Shown piece after piece: positions 35,208 to 44,402 of a stretch of DNA of 64,000 bases. How positions within the stretch are numbered: the first letter of the stretch is position 1; every line of letters starts with the position of its first letter. The notes under the pieces were generated by a model. It saw nothing but the letters and a program-made list of their open reading frames with translations, searched no databases and was not told the DNA's origin. The stretch comes from Cyanobacteria bacterium SZAS LIN-3 (GTDB lineage Bacteria; Cyanobacteriota; Vampirovibrionia; Obscuribacterales; Obscuribacteraceae), in NCBI GenBank assembly GCA_018266215.1, contig JAFEAV010000005.1:62001-126000 (forward strand), read 5' to 3'. A program made the position numbers and the translations under genes.

Positions 35208-35262
35208 CTTGAATCTTGAATATTTTGCAGCCGGTGTGTCGAAAAATCGGGACCGCCGGATA

Positions 35263-35312
35263 GAGATAATCACGCTGGTTTAGGACCAGATGCAACAGGC
35301 GTTGGTTATCTC
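35263..35312 (+). promoter_or_regulatory. Predicted structured RNA leader upstream of the thioredoxin-fold gene
   Basis: GAGATAA (35263-35269) pairs with TTATCTC (35306-35312). Inside, ACGC/GCGT (35272-35275 with 35299-35302) can extend the stem, and TGGT/ACCA around TTAGG (35276-35288) forms an apical hairpin. It ends about 50 bp before the start of the downstream gene. Nested pairing of this kind suggests a cis-acting RNA; no known riboswitch class was recognised. Confidence 0.35.
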
Positions 35313-35362
35313 CCTCCCCTCGTGCAAGCCACGTGCGACGGAAGGGCCGAAAAGGAGTCTAA

Positions 35363-35851
35363 ATGCTAGAGGGTCACAATGATTCAGCTCAGGCCGAAAG
35401 TACTAAACCGATTCTGACAAATCTCAGTGCGGCGGAAATCTTCAGGCCGCAGTGGGTGCCGAACCTTGGTAACAGCACTCTGAGCGACAACAGTCGCCTT
35501 GAATGGTCTCCTTCGCTCAAAGACGCGGTGGCCGAGGCCAAGCGCCAGGGCAAACCTCTTGTATGTGTTTTTGAAGAAGACTATTGCGGCTGGTGCAAGC
35601 AAATGGACAAGGAATTTGCCAAGCCCGCAGCTGTTGGCCTGGGACGCGATGCCGTGTTTGTAAGGCTCAGCCCCTCTACCGATCCGGCCGCCAAAGCCCT
35701 GGCCGACAACCTGGGCGTCAAGGCCTATCCCACTGTCTCGGTCCTTGACATACGCGGCTCCAACGTTAATGAGCGCACTCGCATTACAGGCTTTACCACG
35801 GTCGAAGACATTGCCACCCGCATCAAGCCCCAGCCCGTCATTGTTGCTTGA
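35363..35851 (+). CDS. Thioredoxin-fold protein with CGWC motif
   Basis: 162 residues. C75-G-W-C78 (EEDYCGWCKQMDKEF) sits after a strand (PLVCVFEE), and AYPTVSVLD supplies the cis-Pro loop. The DCxWC-like context resembles the Thioredoxin_7/DUF255 group of disulfide reductases. The first ~45 residues are a polar extension; no signal peptide is visible, so a cytoplasmic location is inferred. ATG with AAGGAG seven bases upstream. A structured leader precedes it. Confidence 0.85.
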   Translation: MLEGHNDSAQAESTKPILTNLSAAEIFRPQWVPNLGNSTLSDNSRLEWSPSLKDAVAEAKRQGKPLVCVFEEDYCGWCKQMDKEFAKPAAVGLGRDAVFVRLSPSTDPAAKALADNLGVKAYPTVSVLDIRGSNVNERTRITGFTTVEDIATRIKPQPVIVA

Positions 35852-35929
35852 TTAAACTCGATGTCAAAAGTTGAATTAATGGCTTAGATCGGCCACCATT
35901 AGACCTGCTGTTTGAGAGGTAAGGTACTA

Positions 35930-37303
35930 ATGAGCGCCCGAATAGATCTGGATAAAGTAGCGTCCTACGCCCAATCTGTGCAAAAGGAATACGAACGGAC
36001 TCTGAAAGAGTTTGTCGATATCCCCAGCGTCAGCATGGAGCCGGAGCGCAAGGGTGACATTGAGGCCGCCGCTGAGTATGGCATGAATCTTTTGAAAAAC
36101 GCCGGTGCCTCCGCTCGAGTGGTGAAGACCAAGGGCTATCCCGTAGTCATCGGTGAGTTTCACCACAGCGCCGCTGCCCCGACAGTGACAATCTACAACC
36201 ACCTGGATGTGCAGCCCGCCGATCCCAGTGAGTGGATCAAGCCGCCGTTTAATATGCAGATCGAAAACGGCGTCTACAGCGGCCGCGGTACAACCGATGA
36301 TAAGGGCCCGGCCCTGAGCGTCTTCTATGCAGCAAAGTTTGCACATGCTAATTCCATCCCGCTCAATATCAAATTTATCTGGGAACTGGAAGAAGAAATC
36401 GGCAGCCCATCTTTTGAGCAGTTTCTCAAGGACAACAAAAAAGACCTGGCTACAGATTCGGTTGTGATCTCCGATACCATCTGGGTTTCACGTGAACGGC
36501 CGGCCATACCTTATGGTTTGCGCGGTTTGCAGTGCTGCCTGCTCAAGCTCAAAACCGGCGTCAAAGATGTGCACTCCGGCACAACCGGCGGCCTGGCCAG
36601 AAACCCGATCGGCGAGCTGACCAAGCTCATCTCCCAGTGCTATGACGCCACAACCGGCGAGGTGAAGTTCCCCGGATTTTATGATGACGTCAATCCTGTG
36701 GACGAAGATGAACTCGATAATTTCGTCAAATCAGGTTTCAGCGTTGCCAATTTCAAAAAGGCTCACGAGCTGGGTTCTACCCGCACCGAAGACGCCAAGG
36801 AAGGCGCTGCCCGTATCTGGGCCCGACCAACTTTTGAAGTGCACGGTATCACCGGCGGTTACAGCGGACCGGGTGTGAAAACAATCGTGCCGCATCAGGC
36901 TGAGGCTAAAATCAGCATGCGTCTTGTGCCCAGCCAGGACCCGGAAAAGATTACAGCTGCCCTCAAAGCCTTCGTCAAAGAACACGCACCCGATGTTGAA
37001 GTGGTGCGTGAAGGGGCGCTGAAGCCATTCCTCGGACACTTCCGTGGACCCTTTGCCGAAGCCGCTAAAGGTGCTATGACTGCTGCTTTCAACGCCGAGC
37101 CTGCCTTCACCCGTGAGGGTGGATCGATTGGTGCAGTTGTGAGCATGCAAGAGCAGTTGGATGTGCCCATTGTATTTCTGGGCCTGTCCCTGCCCGAGCA
37201 CGGTTACCATGCCATCAACGAAAACTTCGACTGGCAGCAGGCCTCCGGCGGCATACGCATGTTTGTCGAATACTTCGAGCGTATTTCGAAAATTAAGAAG
37301 TAG
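35930..37303 (+). CDS. M20/M28-type dipeptidase (peptidase M20 family)
   Basis: 457 residues. The metal-binding pattern is intact: [19 protein letters not shown], and [15 protein letters not shown] with the catalytic Glu; [20 protein letters not shown] is the dimerisation-domain segment and [11 protein letters not shown] the C-terminal metal-ligand region. Likely a di-zinc dipeptidase of the carnosinase-like group; substrate unknown. ATG 35930 has GAGGTAAGG upstream; an in-frame start at 35912 is less likely. It stands alone between two intergenic gaps. Confidence 0.92.
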   Translation: MSARIDLDKVASYAQSVQKEYERTLKEFVDIPSVSMEPERKGDIEAAAEYGMNLLKNAGASARVVKTKGYPVVIGEFHHSAAAPTVTIYNHLDVQPADPSEWIKPPFNMQIENGVYSGRGTTDDKGPALSVFYAAKFAHANSIPLNIKFIWELEEEIGSPSFEQFLKDNKKDLATDSVVISDTIWVSRERPAIPYGLRGLQCCLLKLKTGVKDVHSGTTGGLARNPIGELTKLISQCYDATTGEVKFPGFYDDVNPVDEDELDNFVKSGFSVANFKKAHELGSTRTEDAKEGAARIWARPTFEVHGITGGYSGPGVKTIVPHQAEAKISMRLVPSQDPEKITAALKAFVKEHAPDVEVVREGALKPFLGHFRGPFAEAAKGAMTAAFNAEPAFTREGGSIGAVVSMQEQLDVPIVFLGLSLPEHGYHAINENFDWQQASGGIRMFVEYFERISKIKK

Positions 37304-37363
37304 GGTCCTGGTTGACGCCTTAGCTTGCTCTGGAAAATCACCGCGCCTATTCAAAAGGACGCA

Positions 37364-37816
37364 ATGAAAAAGAAGAAACAGGTTTTTGCTCTGTGCTGCC
37401 TGCTATGTTGGATTGCGCTCCTGGTGGTTGAAGGTGCAGGCGGGGGGCACCTTTCCGGTACGAATGCTCTTTCGTATTCAATCGTCAATGCAACAATGGG
37501 GTTGCTGCCATGGCCGGCTGTCGTGCTGGGATGCCGATCCTCAAGGTGGTTAATCCGCATACCTTCAGGCTTCTTGGCGTTGGCCCTTGTATTTGTCTTA
37601 CTTCTAGACGTAACCTGGGGTAACGGTTTTGATTACCGCACGGAGATGTCGCAGTACGAACTGCTCTCGATGAAAAGGTTAGACCAAAGCACGGTCGTAG
37701 CAAAATACCGGTTCAATCCGGGCGCCTTTTCCAGCTTCCGTGAAATTACCCAGAAAGAAAAGATAGTTTGCCCGGGCGTGATTTTTGTCCAGGTAATAAG
37801 CAACACCAGGGAATGA
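37364..37816 (+). CDS. Small hypothetical membrane protein
   Basis: About 150 residues. ATG preceded by AAAAGGA; N-terminus MKKKKQVFALCCLLCWIALLVV followed by two or three further hydrophobic segments (SIVNATMGLLPWPAVVLG, FLALALVFVLLLDVTWG) and a polar ~50-residue tail. No known domain recognised. Marks the left side of an accessory region with many hypothetical genes. Confidence 0.6.
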   Translation: MKKKKQVFALCCLLCWIALLVVEGAGGGHLSGTNALSYSIVNATMGLLPWPAVVLGCRSSRWLIRIPSGFLALALVFVLLLDVTWGNGFDYRTEMSQYELLSMKRLDQSTVVAKYRFNPGAFSSFREITQKEKIVCPGVIFVQVISNTRE

Positions 37817-37951
37817 GTGGGCTGAACCAGATGAGCACTCGATGACATTCAGGCCTTGTGCTGGAAGTTTCATCTCTTTTTTAGGCAGACTGAAAGCTAC
37901 GAATAAATGGAACGATTAGGCCTGCTCGGAATTTGACGGTGGACGATAACG

Positions 37952-38437
37952 CTATTGCGAAGAGGCAATATACCAACCATTCTCACTAATCTTAGCTGGA
38001 TTGCCATGGCAAAGAGCGGGTTGTCCCTTTGTAAAAAAAATGGTCACGCTTGGACCATCACCTGCCAGTCCTACAGCACTAACGCCAAAGTCCACAATTG
38101 GGTATTTCGGGTCAATGAAAGTCTTACCGATGCTTGGAAGTCCAAGCTTGTCCAGCTTAGCGACGTAAATGCGCATGTGATCTTGGGACGGAGGCATTCC
38201 GTCCTCATCATCTACTCTATAGGTTCCTGTAGTGTACACGGTCAGTATGCGTGCTTTTTCGGACACCATCATATCCCTCAGCGATTCAAATTCTTGCCTA
38301 TTCTGATTGAAAAACGTGATTGAGTCCTCCCTTGTCGCAACTCGACCATAAGGCGTATAACCGCTGCACGAGCAAAGTAGGATGGCAATCCATCCGCCGA
38401 TAAGGGACAAGCAAACAAATCGACTTCCTTGATTCAT
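37952..38437 (-). CDS. Hypothetical lipoprotein
   Basis: About 161 residues. The lipobox ILLCSC with a following Gly and a preceding hydrophobic stretch (FVCLSLIGGWIAILLCS) indicates a lipoprotein. ATG 38437 overlaps the stop of the preceding minus-strand gene (ATGA) and has GGAAG upstream; an ATG four codons earlier is possible. No domain recognised. Last gene of the unit with the DUF4253 protein. Confidence 0.65.
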   Translation of the reverse strand: MNQGSRFVCLSLIGGWIAILLCSCSGYTPYGRVATREDSITFFNQNRQEFESLRDMMVSEKARILTVYTTGTYRVDDEDGMPPSQDHMRIYVAKLDKLGLPSIGKTFIDPKYPIVDFGVSAVGLAGDGPSVTIFFTKGQPALCHGNPAKISENGWYIASSQ

Positions 38438-39333
38438 GATCTTCCCCATTCATCGGGAGCTGACTTAATCAATTTAAGCAACTCAGGAACTTCTGTTACA
38501 CAAAGCGACCAAACAGCCTCCATCTCAACAGAGTCTGACATCTGCGTGAATCCAGGTACCGCTCTAAGCCGCTCTCGCCACTCTCTAACACCCGTGTATC
38601 TCCGGCCCTCCAGATGGATGCACTCCCGATATAGTTGGTGGAGATTGAACATAAGCGCATCTCTGAGTAGCCTGGACTTCAAATCGCCTTGCCTGCCGGC
38701 CGAGGTGTAGTCCGTAATTCGTTCGGCTGTTTGAATGGCGTTCGCAATTCTCCGTGGATGCTCGGCCTTACGAGCAAGCTCGTTCCGTGCATACGCCTCA
38801 CTGGCAGAGAGTAACGATTCTTCGACATCTGTAAAGTCAACGGGAAATGGAGCAGCCGGTAAGCGACCGAGTCTTTTGCCAACCACCCTGAAGTAGTGCT
38901 CGCCACCAATAACTATCCGTCCCGTAAAACACGACTTGTTGTCTGGCGCAGTAATAAACCGAAGTACCGAAGCTTCTTTGTAGAGGGTCACAGACGAAGC
39001 TTCAAAGTGCGCATAGGCAATCTCGTGCCAAGTCGCAAACTGCAGAGTAAGAAGATCGTGGATAGAGGCAATGTTTGACGGTGCGATTCCTTTGAGCTCG
39101 AGCAGGCAGTCTGCTTGATCCCTTTTGAATGCAGCGGCCTTAGCCCACACATTGGTGCTGCAAAAGTAATGATAGACGTCATCCATGCAGATACACTCTT
39201 CGGTAGCTGGGATGGTAGACGTTACCTGCTTAATAATGCTCTCAATCATAGGTTCGATTTTAACAGACGATTCAAGTGCGACTCTTGTAAGCAAACGTTG
39301 GGATGCGCTGTCTAATCCCACCAAAATCCCCAT
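38434..39333 (-). CDS. Hypothetical protein, 299 aa
   Basis: Start ATG 39333 lies within the end of the DUF4253 gene (22-bp overlap); the stop overlaps the lipoprotein start. Predominantly helical; no signal peptide. Segments such as NIASIHDLLTLQFATWHEIAY and TKSRLLRDALMF-like helices (DLKSRLLRDALMFNLHQLY) show no motif I can assign. Its tight overlap with both neighbours on either side argues for a coregulated three-gene operon. Confidence 0.7.
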   Translation of the reverse strand: MGILVGLDSASQRLLTRVALESSVKIEPMIESIIKQVTSTIPATEECICMDDVYHYFCSTNVWAKAAAFKRDQADCLLELKGIAPSNIASIHDLLTLQFATWHEIAYAHFEASSVTLYKEASVLRFITAPDNKSCFTGRIVIGGEHYFRVVGKRLGRLPAAPFPVDFTDVEESLLSASEAYARNELARKAEHPRRIANAIQTAERITDYTSAGRQGDLKSRLLRDALMFNLHQLYRECIHLEGRRYTGVREWRERLRAVPGFTQMSDSVEMEAVWSLCVTEVPELLKLIKSAPDEWGRS

Positions 39334-40202
39334 ACTTTTGCGCTTAAAAGACCTTTTGCTAGTGATTTGATGTCCAGACCCTGCAGCACAGTATCGTGAC
39401 AGTACGCGAAATGCTCTAGAGCGAGTCTGTCTGCGATACCACTATTCTCGGGTGGCCTTGCCACTTCAAAATATGCGGTATCTCCACTGAAGCTGAGCAA
39501 TGATGCACCATATTTTTCAAACCAGCGCTTCATGAGAGCGACTTGAATTAGCGAGATGGGCACTGCATCTTGTTGAGTTAGAATTAGTACTGCGGGTATC
39601 TGCCACGGTTTTTTTATCGGCACAAGTACCAGCCTGTTCTCAGTCTTTATGGTCGATTTATAGGGTATTTCGGGAGCGGACTCATCAGGTGTCAGGTCAT
39701 AACCACTGGTCATCTCCTGAATCCAGCCTTCCAGCTCTACAGCGTCAGCCGCTTTTATATAGCTGTCTGTAAGTGTCTCGCCCTTTTTTGCAAACTGGTA
39801 GTGTGTTAGTAGCTGGGATATTCCTGCTTTAACGCGTGCCAAACTGGCCTCGTCTGAACCTGGGCGCATTTTTCCGGCTAGTTTGATTGGGTCCGCCAGG
39901 TCGGCCTTCATGAGGGGCACGCTCGCGAGTATTGAATCGATGTTTTCTTCCCACTGTTTGTGATAAATCTCAGAGTTTTTGATTTTCTGCACGATGTAAT
40001 CTTCTCGAGAAAACAGTGGTACAAAACCTGTCTGCTCGGAGACGGCGGCGAGTTTGTGCGCACTTTCAAGCGCAGTTTTTTCATCAACTGCAAGAATGTG
40101 AATATCGCGGTTGGCATCAATTGGATAGGTCGCTTGAACGTTAGCTTCAACTCCGGCTGTTGCCAGAACTGCTTCTGCGCTCAAAGATTTGCCGTTCGAC
40201 AT
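39312..40202 (-). CDS. DUF4253 domain-containing protein
   Basis: About 296 residues. The C-terminus (WFEKYGASLLSFSGDTAYFE, ARPPENSGIADRLALEHFAY, WGFWWD end) matches the DUF4253 pattern, a domain of unknown function. The N-terminal ~170 residues are helical and unassigned. The ATG at 40202 has AGGA about 7 bases upstream; an in-frame start at 40340 is unlikely because it would lie inside the divergent spacer. It heads the minus-strand operon. Confidence 0.72.
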   Translation of the reverse strand: MSNGKSLSAEAVLATAGVEANVQATYPIDANRDIHILAVDEKTALESAHKLAAVSEQTGFVPLFSREDYIVQKIKNSEIYHKQWEENIDSILASVPLMKADLADPIKLAGKMRPGSDEASLARVKAGISQLLTHYQFAKKGETLTDSYIKAADAVELEGWIQEMTSGYDLTPDESAPEIPYKSTIKTENRLVLVPIKKPWQIPAVLILTQQDAVPISLIQVALMKRWFEKYGASLLSFSGDTAYFEVARPPENSGIADRLALEHFAYCHDTVLQGLDIKSLAKGLLSAKVWGFWWD

Positions 40203-40376
40203 ATGTAATCCTGTTAAATGGAAGCTTAACTTGTTCCTGACAGTGGCCAATATATTCCCGGCCTGAGGCTTTTGTACGCAGCAGGGTGAGCTGCCGCAAT
40301 CATTTGGCCGCTTGCCCGAGCTGAATAGGTGATCGTACATCGAGTAAGATAAAGATAAGTCGTTGGAGGCGGAGCA

Positions 40377-41009
40377 ATGTCTGATTTCGACCCCGATGCG
40401 GAAAACGTGCCGGAAACCCAGCTCGAATCTGACGGTGACGGTTCAGGCCGGCCACCTCGTAGAACAGCCGTCGGTGCGTCTGGCTCGGCGCCAAAGCCCT
40501 GGCTAACGCCGTCTGAGGCCCAAGATGGCAAACCCATTTCCTACAGAAGCATTCACGAAATGTTGCAAGTCGAAGACGACGCTAACTTTGAGGTAATGTC
40601 TCGCGCCCACCAATTTCTCTTTCACCAACTTGATACCCCGTTTGCCAGTCCCGATGAGCACAAGCTCAGGCAGCAGGACCTCTTAAATCAGTTATGGAAC
40701 AGCTGGCACAGGTCGCCAGAGAGCCTGGGCGCGATGACGTCCGAAAAACTTTTCGCCAATAGATCGCTTATCGATTTGAATCACTATCAGGTGTTTCAGG
40801 TTTTGCCCACGGCAAAAGTAGGGATTATCAAAGCCGTTTACGAGTACTTGGAGCGTCTCTATCATCCCGATAATCCGGCGACTCGCCACGAGGCTAAGTA
40901 CAAGATCGTCAATGAGGCCTGGAAGGTTTTGAGTGATCTGTCGTCCCGAAAGGAATACGACAAATCGTTGCAGGCCTCCTCGCGTGGCAGAAGCAACGAT
41001 GCTTTCTAA
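40377..41009 (+). CDS. J-domain protein (C-terminal DnaJ domain)
   Basis: 210 residues. Residues ~135-198 form a J-domain with the essential HPD at 163-165 (LERLYHPDNP) and NEAWKVLSDLSSRKEYDKSL at the end of the fold, so it should be able to stimulate a DnaK/Hsp70. The N-terminal ~50 residues are disordered and charged; residues ~57-125 (SIHEMLQVEDDANFEVMSRA) look like a degenerate J-like repeat lacking HPD. ATG with GGAGGCGGAG upstream. Its stop overlaps the next start by 11 bp. Role: likely recruits Hsp70 to an unknown client. Confidence 0.8.
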   Translation: MSDFDPDAENVPETQLESDGDGSGRPPRRTAVGASGSAPKPWLTPSEAQDGKPISYRSIHEMLQVEDDANFEVMSRAHQFLFHQLDTPFASPDEHKLRQQDLLNQLWNSWHRSPESLGAMTSEKLFANRSLIDLNHYQVFQVLPTAKVGIIKAVYEYLERLYHPDNPATRHEAKYKIVNEAWKVLSDLSSRKEYDKSLQASSRGRSNDAF

Positions 41010-41343
41010 AGTCCCTCTTATAGCCGTGGATAGTGTTTCCGGACTCGCCTCCAGACATGGGCGAGACCAGGCGTTTTTGACAATATCAAACTATACGGAC
41101 AAATCCTACGCTGTCGGCTGGATCGACTATGACGATGTCTATCAGCCGCGTGATTCGTGGCTTGAGGCCTTCGGCACGTTTACACAAAGGACCTATGCGA
41201 CGCATCCTTTTGTCCTGATCGATGAAGGTGGATTGATAGAGCTTGCCGGCACTCGGATGAAGGCGCCGACCTGCGTAGAGTTCCGTTCGACGGAATTGCT
41301 CAGAACCTGCATAATGGTTAGAAGCAGTTCCGATCAAAGATAA
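40999..41343 (+). CDS. Small protein resembling the VHL beta domain
   Basis: About 114 residues. The central segment has the spacing of the von Hippel-Lindau tumour suppressor beta-sandwich: FLTISNYTDKSYAVGWIDYD (W41-I-D43-Y), then an insert, then TYATHPFVLIDEGG (Y66, H69-P-F), as in bacterial VHL-like proteins where a W-x-D-Y and T-Y-x-x-H-P-W/F are conserved. In eukaryotes this domain binds substrates for a ubiquitin ligase; the bacterial versions have no settled function. No signal peptide. ATG 40999 overlaps the preceding gene's stop by 11 bp; its stop shares a base with the next ATG. Confidence 0.65.
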   Translation: MLSKVPLIAVDSVSGLASRHGRDQAFLTISNYTDKSYAVGWIDYDDVYQPRDSWLEAFGTFTQRTYATHPFVLIDEGGLIELAGTRMKAPTCVEFRSTELLRTCIMVRSSSDQR

Positions 41344-41744
41344 TGAACACAACGCCAGAGAACAATTGCTATTACTGCGGTAAGTTGTCCGCAAACGCCA
41401 ATACCCTTGGCCCGCTAGAGGGCCCTCATCTTTGCATTGACTGTCTCCGGCTCCTAAACGAAGGCTCAGCGCCGGCATGGACTGAGGACTATCCTGACTT
41501 TCAGCTGGCTGTATTACAGCTGCTGTACTCTGTACGACTGAAGAAGAGGGCCAGAGTTGTCACTGAGTCCATGATCCGAAGGATTTTGGATCTCGACGAA
41601 AACTTTAATAGTCAACCAGCATGCTCGATTCTAATGGAGAATGGTCATATTCAACACGAAGGAGATGGCTTCCTAATCACCGATCGAGGAGTCCAGTTCA
41701 TTTTAGAGCGATTTCCTAGCTTGACCCGCCTTGATGATAGATGA
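41343..41744 (+). CDS. ClpX-type C4 zinc finger protein with winged-helix-like C-terminus
   Basis: 133 residues. C9-x2-C12...C31-x2-C34 (CYYCGKL ... GPHLCIDCLRLLNE) resembles the N-terminal zinc-binding domain of ClpX, which recruits substrates and adaptors. The remaining ~85 residues end in GHIQHEGDGFLITDRGVQFI, which reads like the wing of a winged helix, so it could be a regulator. No ATPase part is present, so it is not ClpX. The start ATG shares one base with the VHL-like gene's TAA. Confidence 0.65.
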   Translation: MNTTPENNCYYCGKLSANANTLGPLEGPHLCIDCLRLLNEGSAPAWTEDYPDFQLAVLQLLYSVRLKKRARVVTESMIRRILDLDENFNSQPACSILMENGHIQHEGDGFLITDRGVQFILERFPSLTRLDDR

Positions 41745-41843
41745 TAAAGGCTGCCACCATCAGTGGTATTAATGGACAAGACTTGGTCTAGCAAGTTGGT
41801 CTACGGTAGCTCAAAGCCTGATAGTAAATTTCATGCTCGTTTG

Positions 41844-44219
41844 CTATAGGCCTTTGATGCTATTCAGAACCCGCTCACTGACAGTTTCAAGTTCAATAAA
41901 TGCCTCTTCAAGGGCCGCCTTGCTAAGGTTTGTGCAGGCAAGCTCAAGGGCCTCACAACATTCAATCATGGATTGAGCAAACATGCTTTTGCAGACGCCC
42001 TTGAGGGTGTGATTCGTCAGAAACGCGTTGTTGAAGTCTCCTTCCGCAACATGCTGCTTCAGTTTGGCCACCTCTTTAGGTATTTCTGAAATAAACAGAT
42101 TTAGAAGGCGCGATACATTTTCTTGACCGTACATTGCCGCAATCTCGATTGTATCAACCAGGCTCTCCAATCCCGTCGCATTATGACGTGCCGGCTCCAA
42201 CGGAAGCCATTTTTGTAGAATAATTTCCAACTTTTGCGGAGCGAGCGGCTTGCTCAGATAATCGTCCATTCCGGCGGCCAGGCACTGCTCCTTGCTTCCC
42301 TCAATTGCATGCGCAGTCATCGCGACAATCGGGATGTGCTTGCCTGTTCTCGTTTCCATTTTTCTTATTTTTCTGGTAGTTTCAAAACCATCCATTACCG
42401 GCATTTGACAGTCCATAAACACGAGCGAATAGGGAGTCGTTTGCAGCAATTCCAAAGCCTTCTCGCCGTTCTCGGCTACGTGTACTTCAAAACCGCAGTC
42501 CTTCAAAAGCAATAGAGACACTTCTTGATTGATCGGGTGATCCTCAACAAGCAGAATCAACTCTTTCCTCGAGATATTTGAGGGATTTTTAGGGACGACA
42601 GGCTCAGATGTCCTGCTTATGGTCTCGGGCTTGCGCACTATCGCCGAAATGCAGTCGAGCAATTGTGACTGTCTAATAGGCTTTGTTAAGAAGGCATCGA
42701 ATCCCACTGCTATGGCTTCTTCGCCAATTCCGGGTTTGCTGAACGCCGTCATCAAAATTAGTTTTGTATTTCTCAGCTGTTCGTCTTCTCTTACAGCCTT
42801 TGCTAACTGTAGGCCATCCATCTCAGGCATAACCAGATCGACGATGGCGATTGCATAGGGGTCGTCTGCGGCTTGCGACCTGAGAAGCACCAATGCTTCC
42901 TCGGCGTTGCTTGCTCGTCCATTCCTGAGACCCCAGGAAACTATGTACTCGTGCAATATGTCCCGACTGCTCTGCTCGTCGTCCACAATCAACACTCGTG
43001 TCCTGGCCAGGCCGGTCAATAGTGGATCAGAGCGCCGTCCGGGCGCTCCGACAATTTCAAGCGGCACTTTGAACCAAAACGTTGAACCGTGGTTTTTTAC
43101 TGTATGCAGGCCGATTTCACCATTCATCAGCTCAACCAGGCGTTTTGATATGCTGAGACCGAGGCCTGTGCCACCGCTCTTCCTGGTCATGGATCCGTCT
43201 GCCTGGACGAACGGTTCGAATAGTTTTTCTTGCTCTGCTTCTGACATTCCGATTCCATTGTCAGTTACAGAAAAACGAATTGTGGCCCGGCCGTTATCAC
43301 TATGTTCGAGGGCCGCTCGAATAAGCACCTCGCCCTTATCAGAAAATTTTATTGCATTGCCGGCAAAGTTCATGAGCACTTGTCTCAGCCGGCCGGCGTC
43401 ACCTCGAAAGAGAGATGGAATGGCGGGATCAATAAAAGTCAGAAGAGAAAGATTTTTCTTCCTGGCTTGTTCGGTCAGTAATTCGCCAACGCTCTCAACA
43501 AGCCGAATTGGCTCAAATTCGGCCACCTCCAGCACGAGTTTTCCGGCTTCGATCTTGGAAAAATCGAGTATGTCGTTGATTACTGATAGCAGAGCATTTC
43601 CGGCTTCGTTTATGGTGTTGACGAAACGTCTTTGGTTATCATCCAACTGGCTGCGCAGAAGTAACTCCGCCATTCCGAGAATTCCGTTCATAGGAGTTCT
43701 TATTTCATGGCTCATGTTGGCTAAAAAAGCCGATTTGAATTCACTGGCAGCCTGAGCTTGATCTCGAGCTGCAATAAGGGCCGTGTTAAGAGACTCCAGC
43801 TCTCGTTTTGATGCTAGCAATGCCTCTTCCGCTATCTTTCGTTCTGTAATATCCCGCGTTACTTTACCGAAGCCGCGCAATTCGCCGGAAGGGTCTTTCA
43901 ACGCCGTAATAACGACACTTGCCCAGAATTTCGACCCGTCCTTTCTTAAACGCCAACCGATGTCTTCAAACCGTCCGACTTCTGAGGCCACCTTCAGCTC
44001 GTAATCGGGTTTGCCGGCAGCAATTTCTTCCGGTAGATAAAATCGTGAAAAGTGCTGTCCAATAATTTCTTGGGGTTCATAGCCTTTAATTCTCTGCGCG
44101 CCTTCATTCCAGCTGATGATGTGGCCGTTAACATCAAGCATGATGATTGCGTAGTCCATGACACTGGACACGAAAATGCGGTAACTATCATCGCTATATT
44201 GGCCGGGCTGGGAGGTCAT
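41844..44219 (-). CDS. Hybrid sensor histidine kinase (PAS-HisKA-HATPase-REC-REC-HPt)
   Basis: 791 residues. Domains in order: PAS (~5-125, DYAIIMLDVNGHIISWNEGA), a coiled linker, HisKA with phospho-acceptor His (NMSHEIRTPMNGILG), HATPase (NAIKFSD, GTGLGLSISKRL), receiver 1 (VDLVMPEMDG), receiver 2 (FMDCQMPVMDG) and a C-terminal HPt (NHTLKG). All phospho-sites are present, so it can run a complete four-step phosphorelay in one polypeptide, as in BarA/ArcB. No membrane helix was seen, so it probably senses a cytoplasmic signal through PAS. No response regulator gene is adjacent. Confidence 0.95.
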   Translation of the reverse strand: MTSQPGQYSDDSYRIFVSSVMDYAIIMLDVNGHIISWNEGAQRIKGYEPQEIIGQHFSRFYLPEEIAAGKPDYELKVASEVGRFEDIGWRLRKDGSKFWASVVITALKDPSGELRGFGKVTRDITERKIAEEALLASKRELESLNTALIAARDQAQAASEFKSAFLANMSHEIRTPMNGILGMAELLLRSQLDDNQRRFVNTINEAGNALLSVINDILDFSKIEAGKLVLEVAEFEPIRLVESVGELLTEQARKKNLSLLTFIDPAIPSLFRGDAGRLRQVLMNFAGNAIKFSDKGEVLIRAALEHSDNGRATIRFSVTDNGIGMSEAEQEKLFEPFVQADGSMTRKSGGTGLGLSISKRLVELMNGEIGLHTVKNHGSTFWFKVPLEIVGAPGRRSDPLLTGLARTRVLIVDDEQSSRDILHEYIVSWGLRNGRASNAEEALVLLRSQAADDPYAIAIVDLVMPEMDGLQLAKAVREDEQLRNTKLILMTAFSKPGIGEEAIAVGFDAFLTKPIRQSQLLDCISAIVRKPETISRTSEPVVPKNPSNISRKELILLVEDHPINQEVSLLLLKDCGFEVHVAENGEKALELLQTTPYSLVFMDCQMPVMDGFETTRKIRKMETRTGKHIPIVAMTAHAIEGSKEQCLAAGMDDYLSKPLAPQKLEIILQKWLPLEPARHNATGLESLVDTIEIAAMYGQENVSRLLNLFISEIPKEVAKLKQHVAEGDFNNAFLTNHTLKGVCKSMFAQSMIECCEALELACTNLSKAALEEAFIELETVSERVLNSIKGL

Positions 44220-44402
44220 GGTATTCTGCCCTGAAACTAGAGGCCCATCTAATTGTAAGCTTTTTTGCCAATTAGCGAATTAAATTAAAAAATTGGACGA
44301 ATTATTTGGTGGTGGAATCGACGTGCCCTGGTATGTGAGCAACAACATCCTCTGTTTGATTGCGTAGCTGTAGGTTATGCTAAATCGCCCAAAAACGCTT
44401 TC

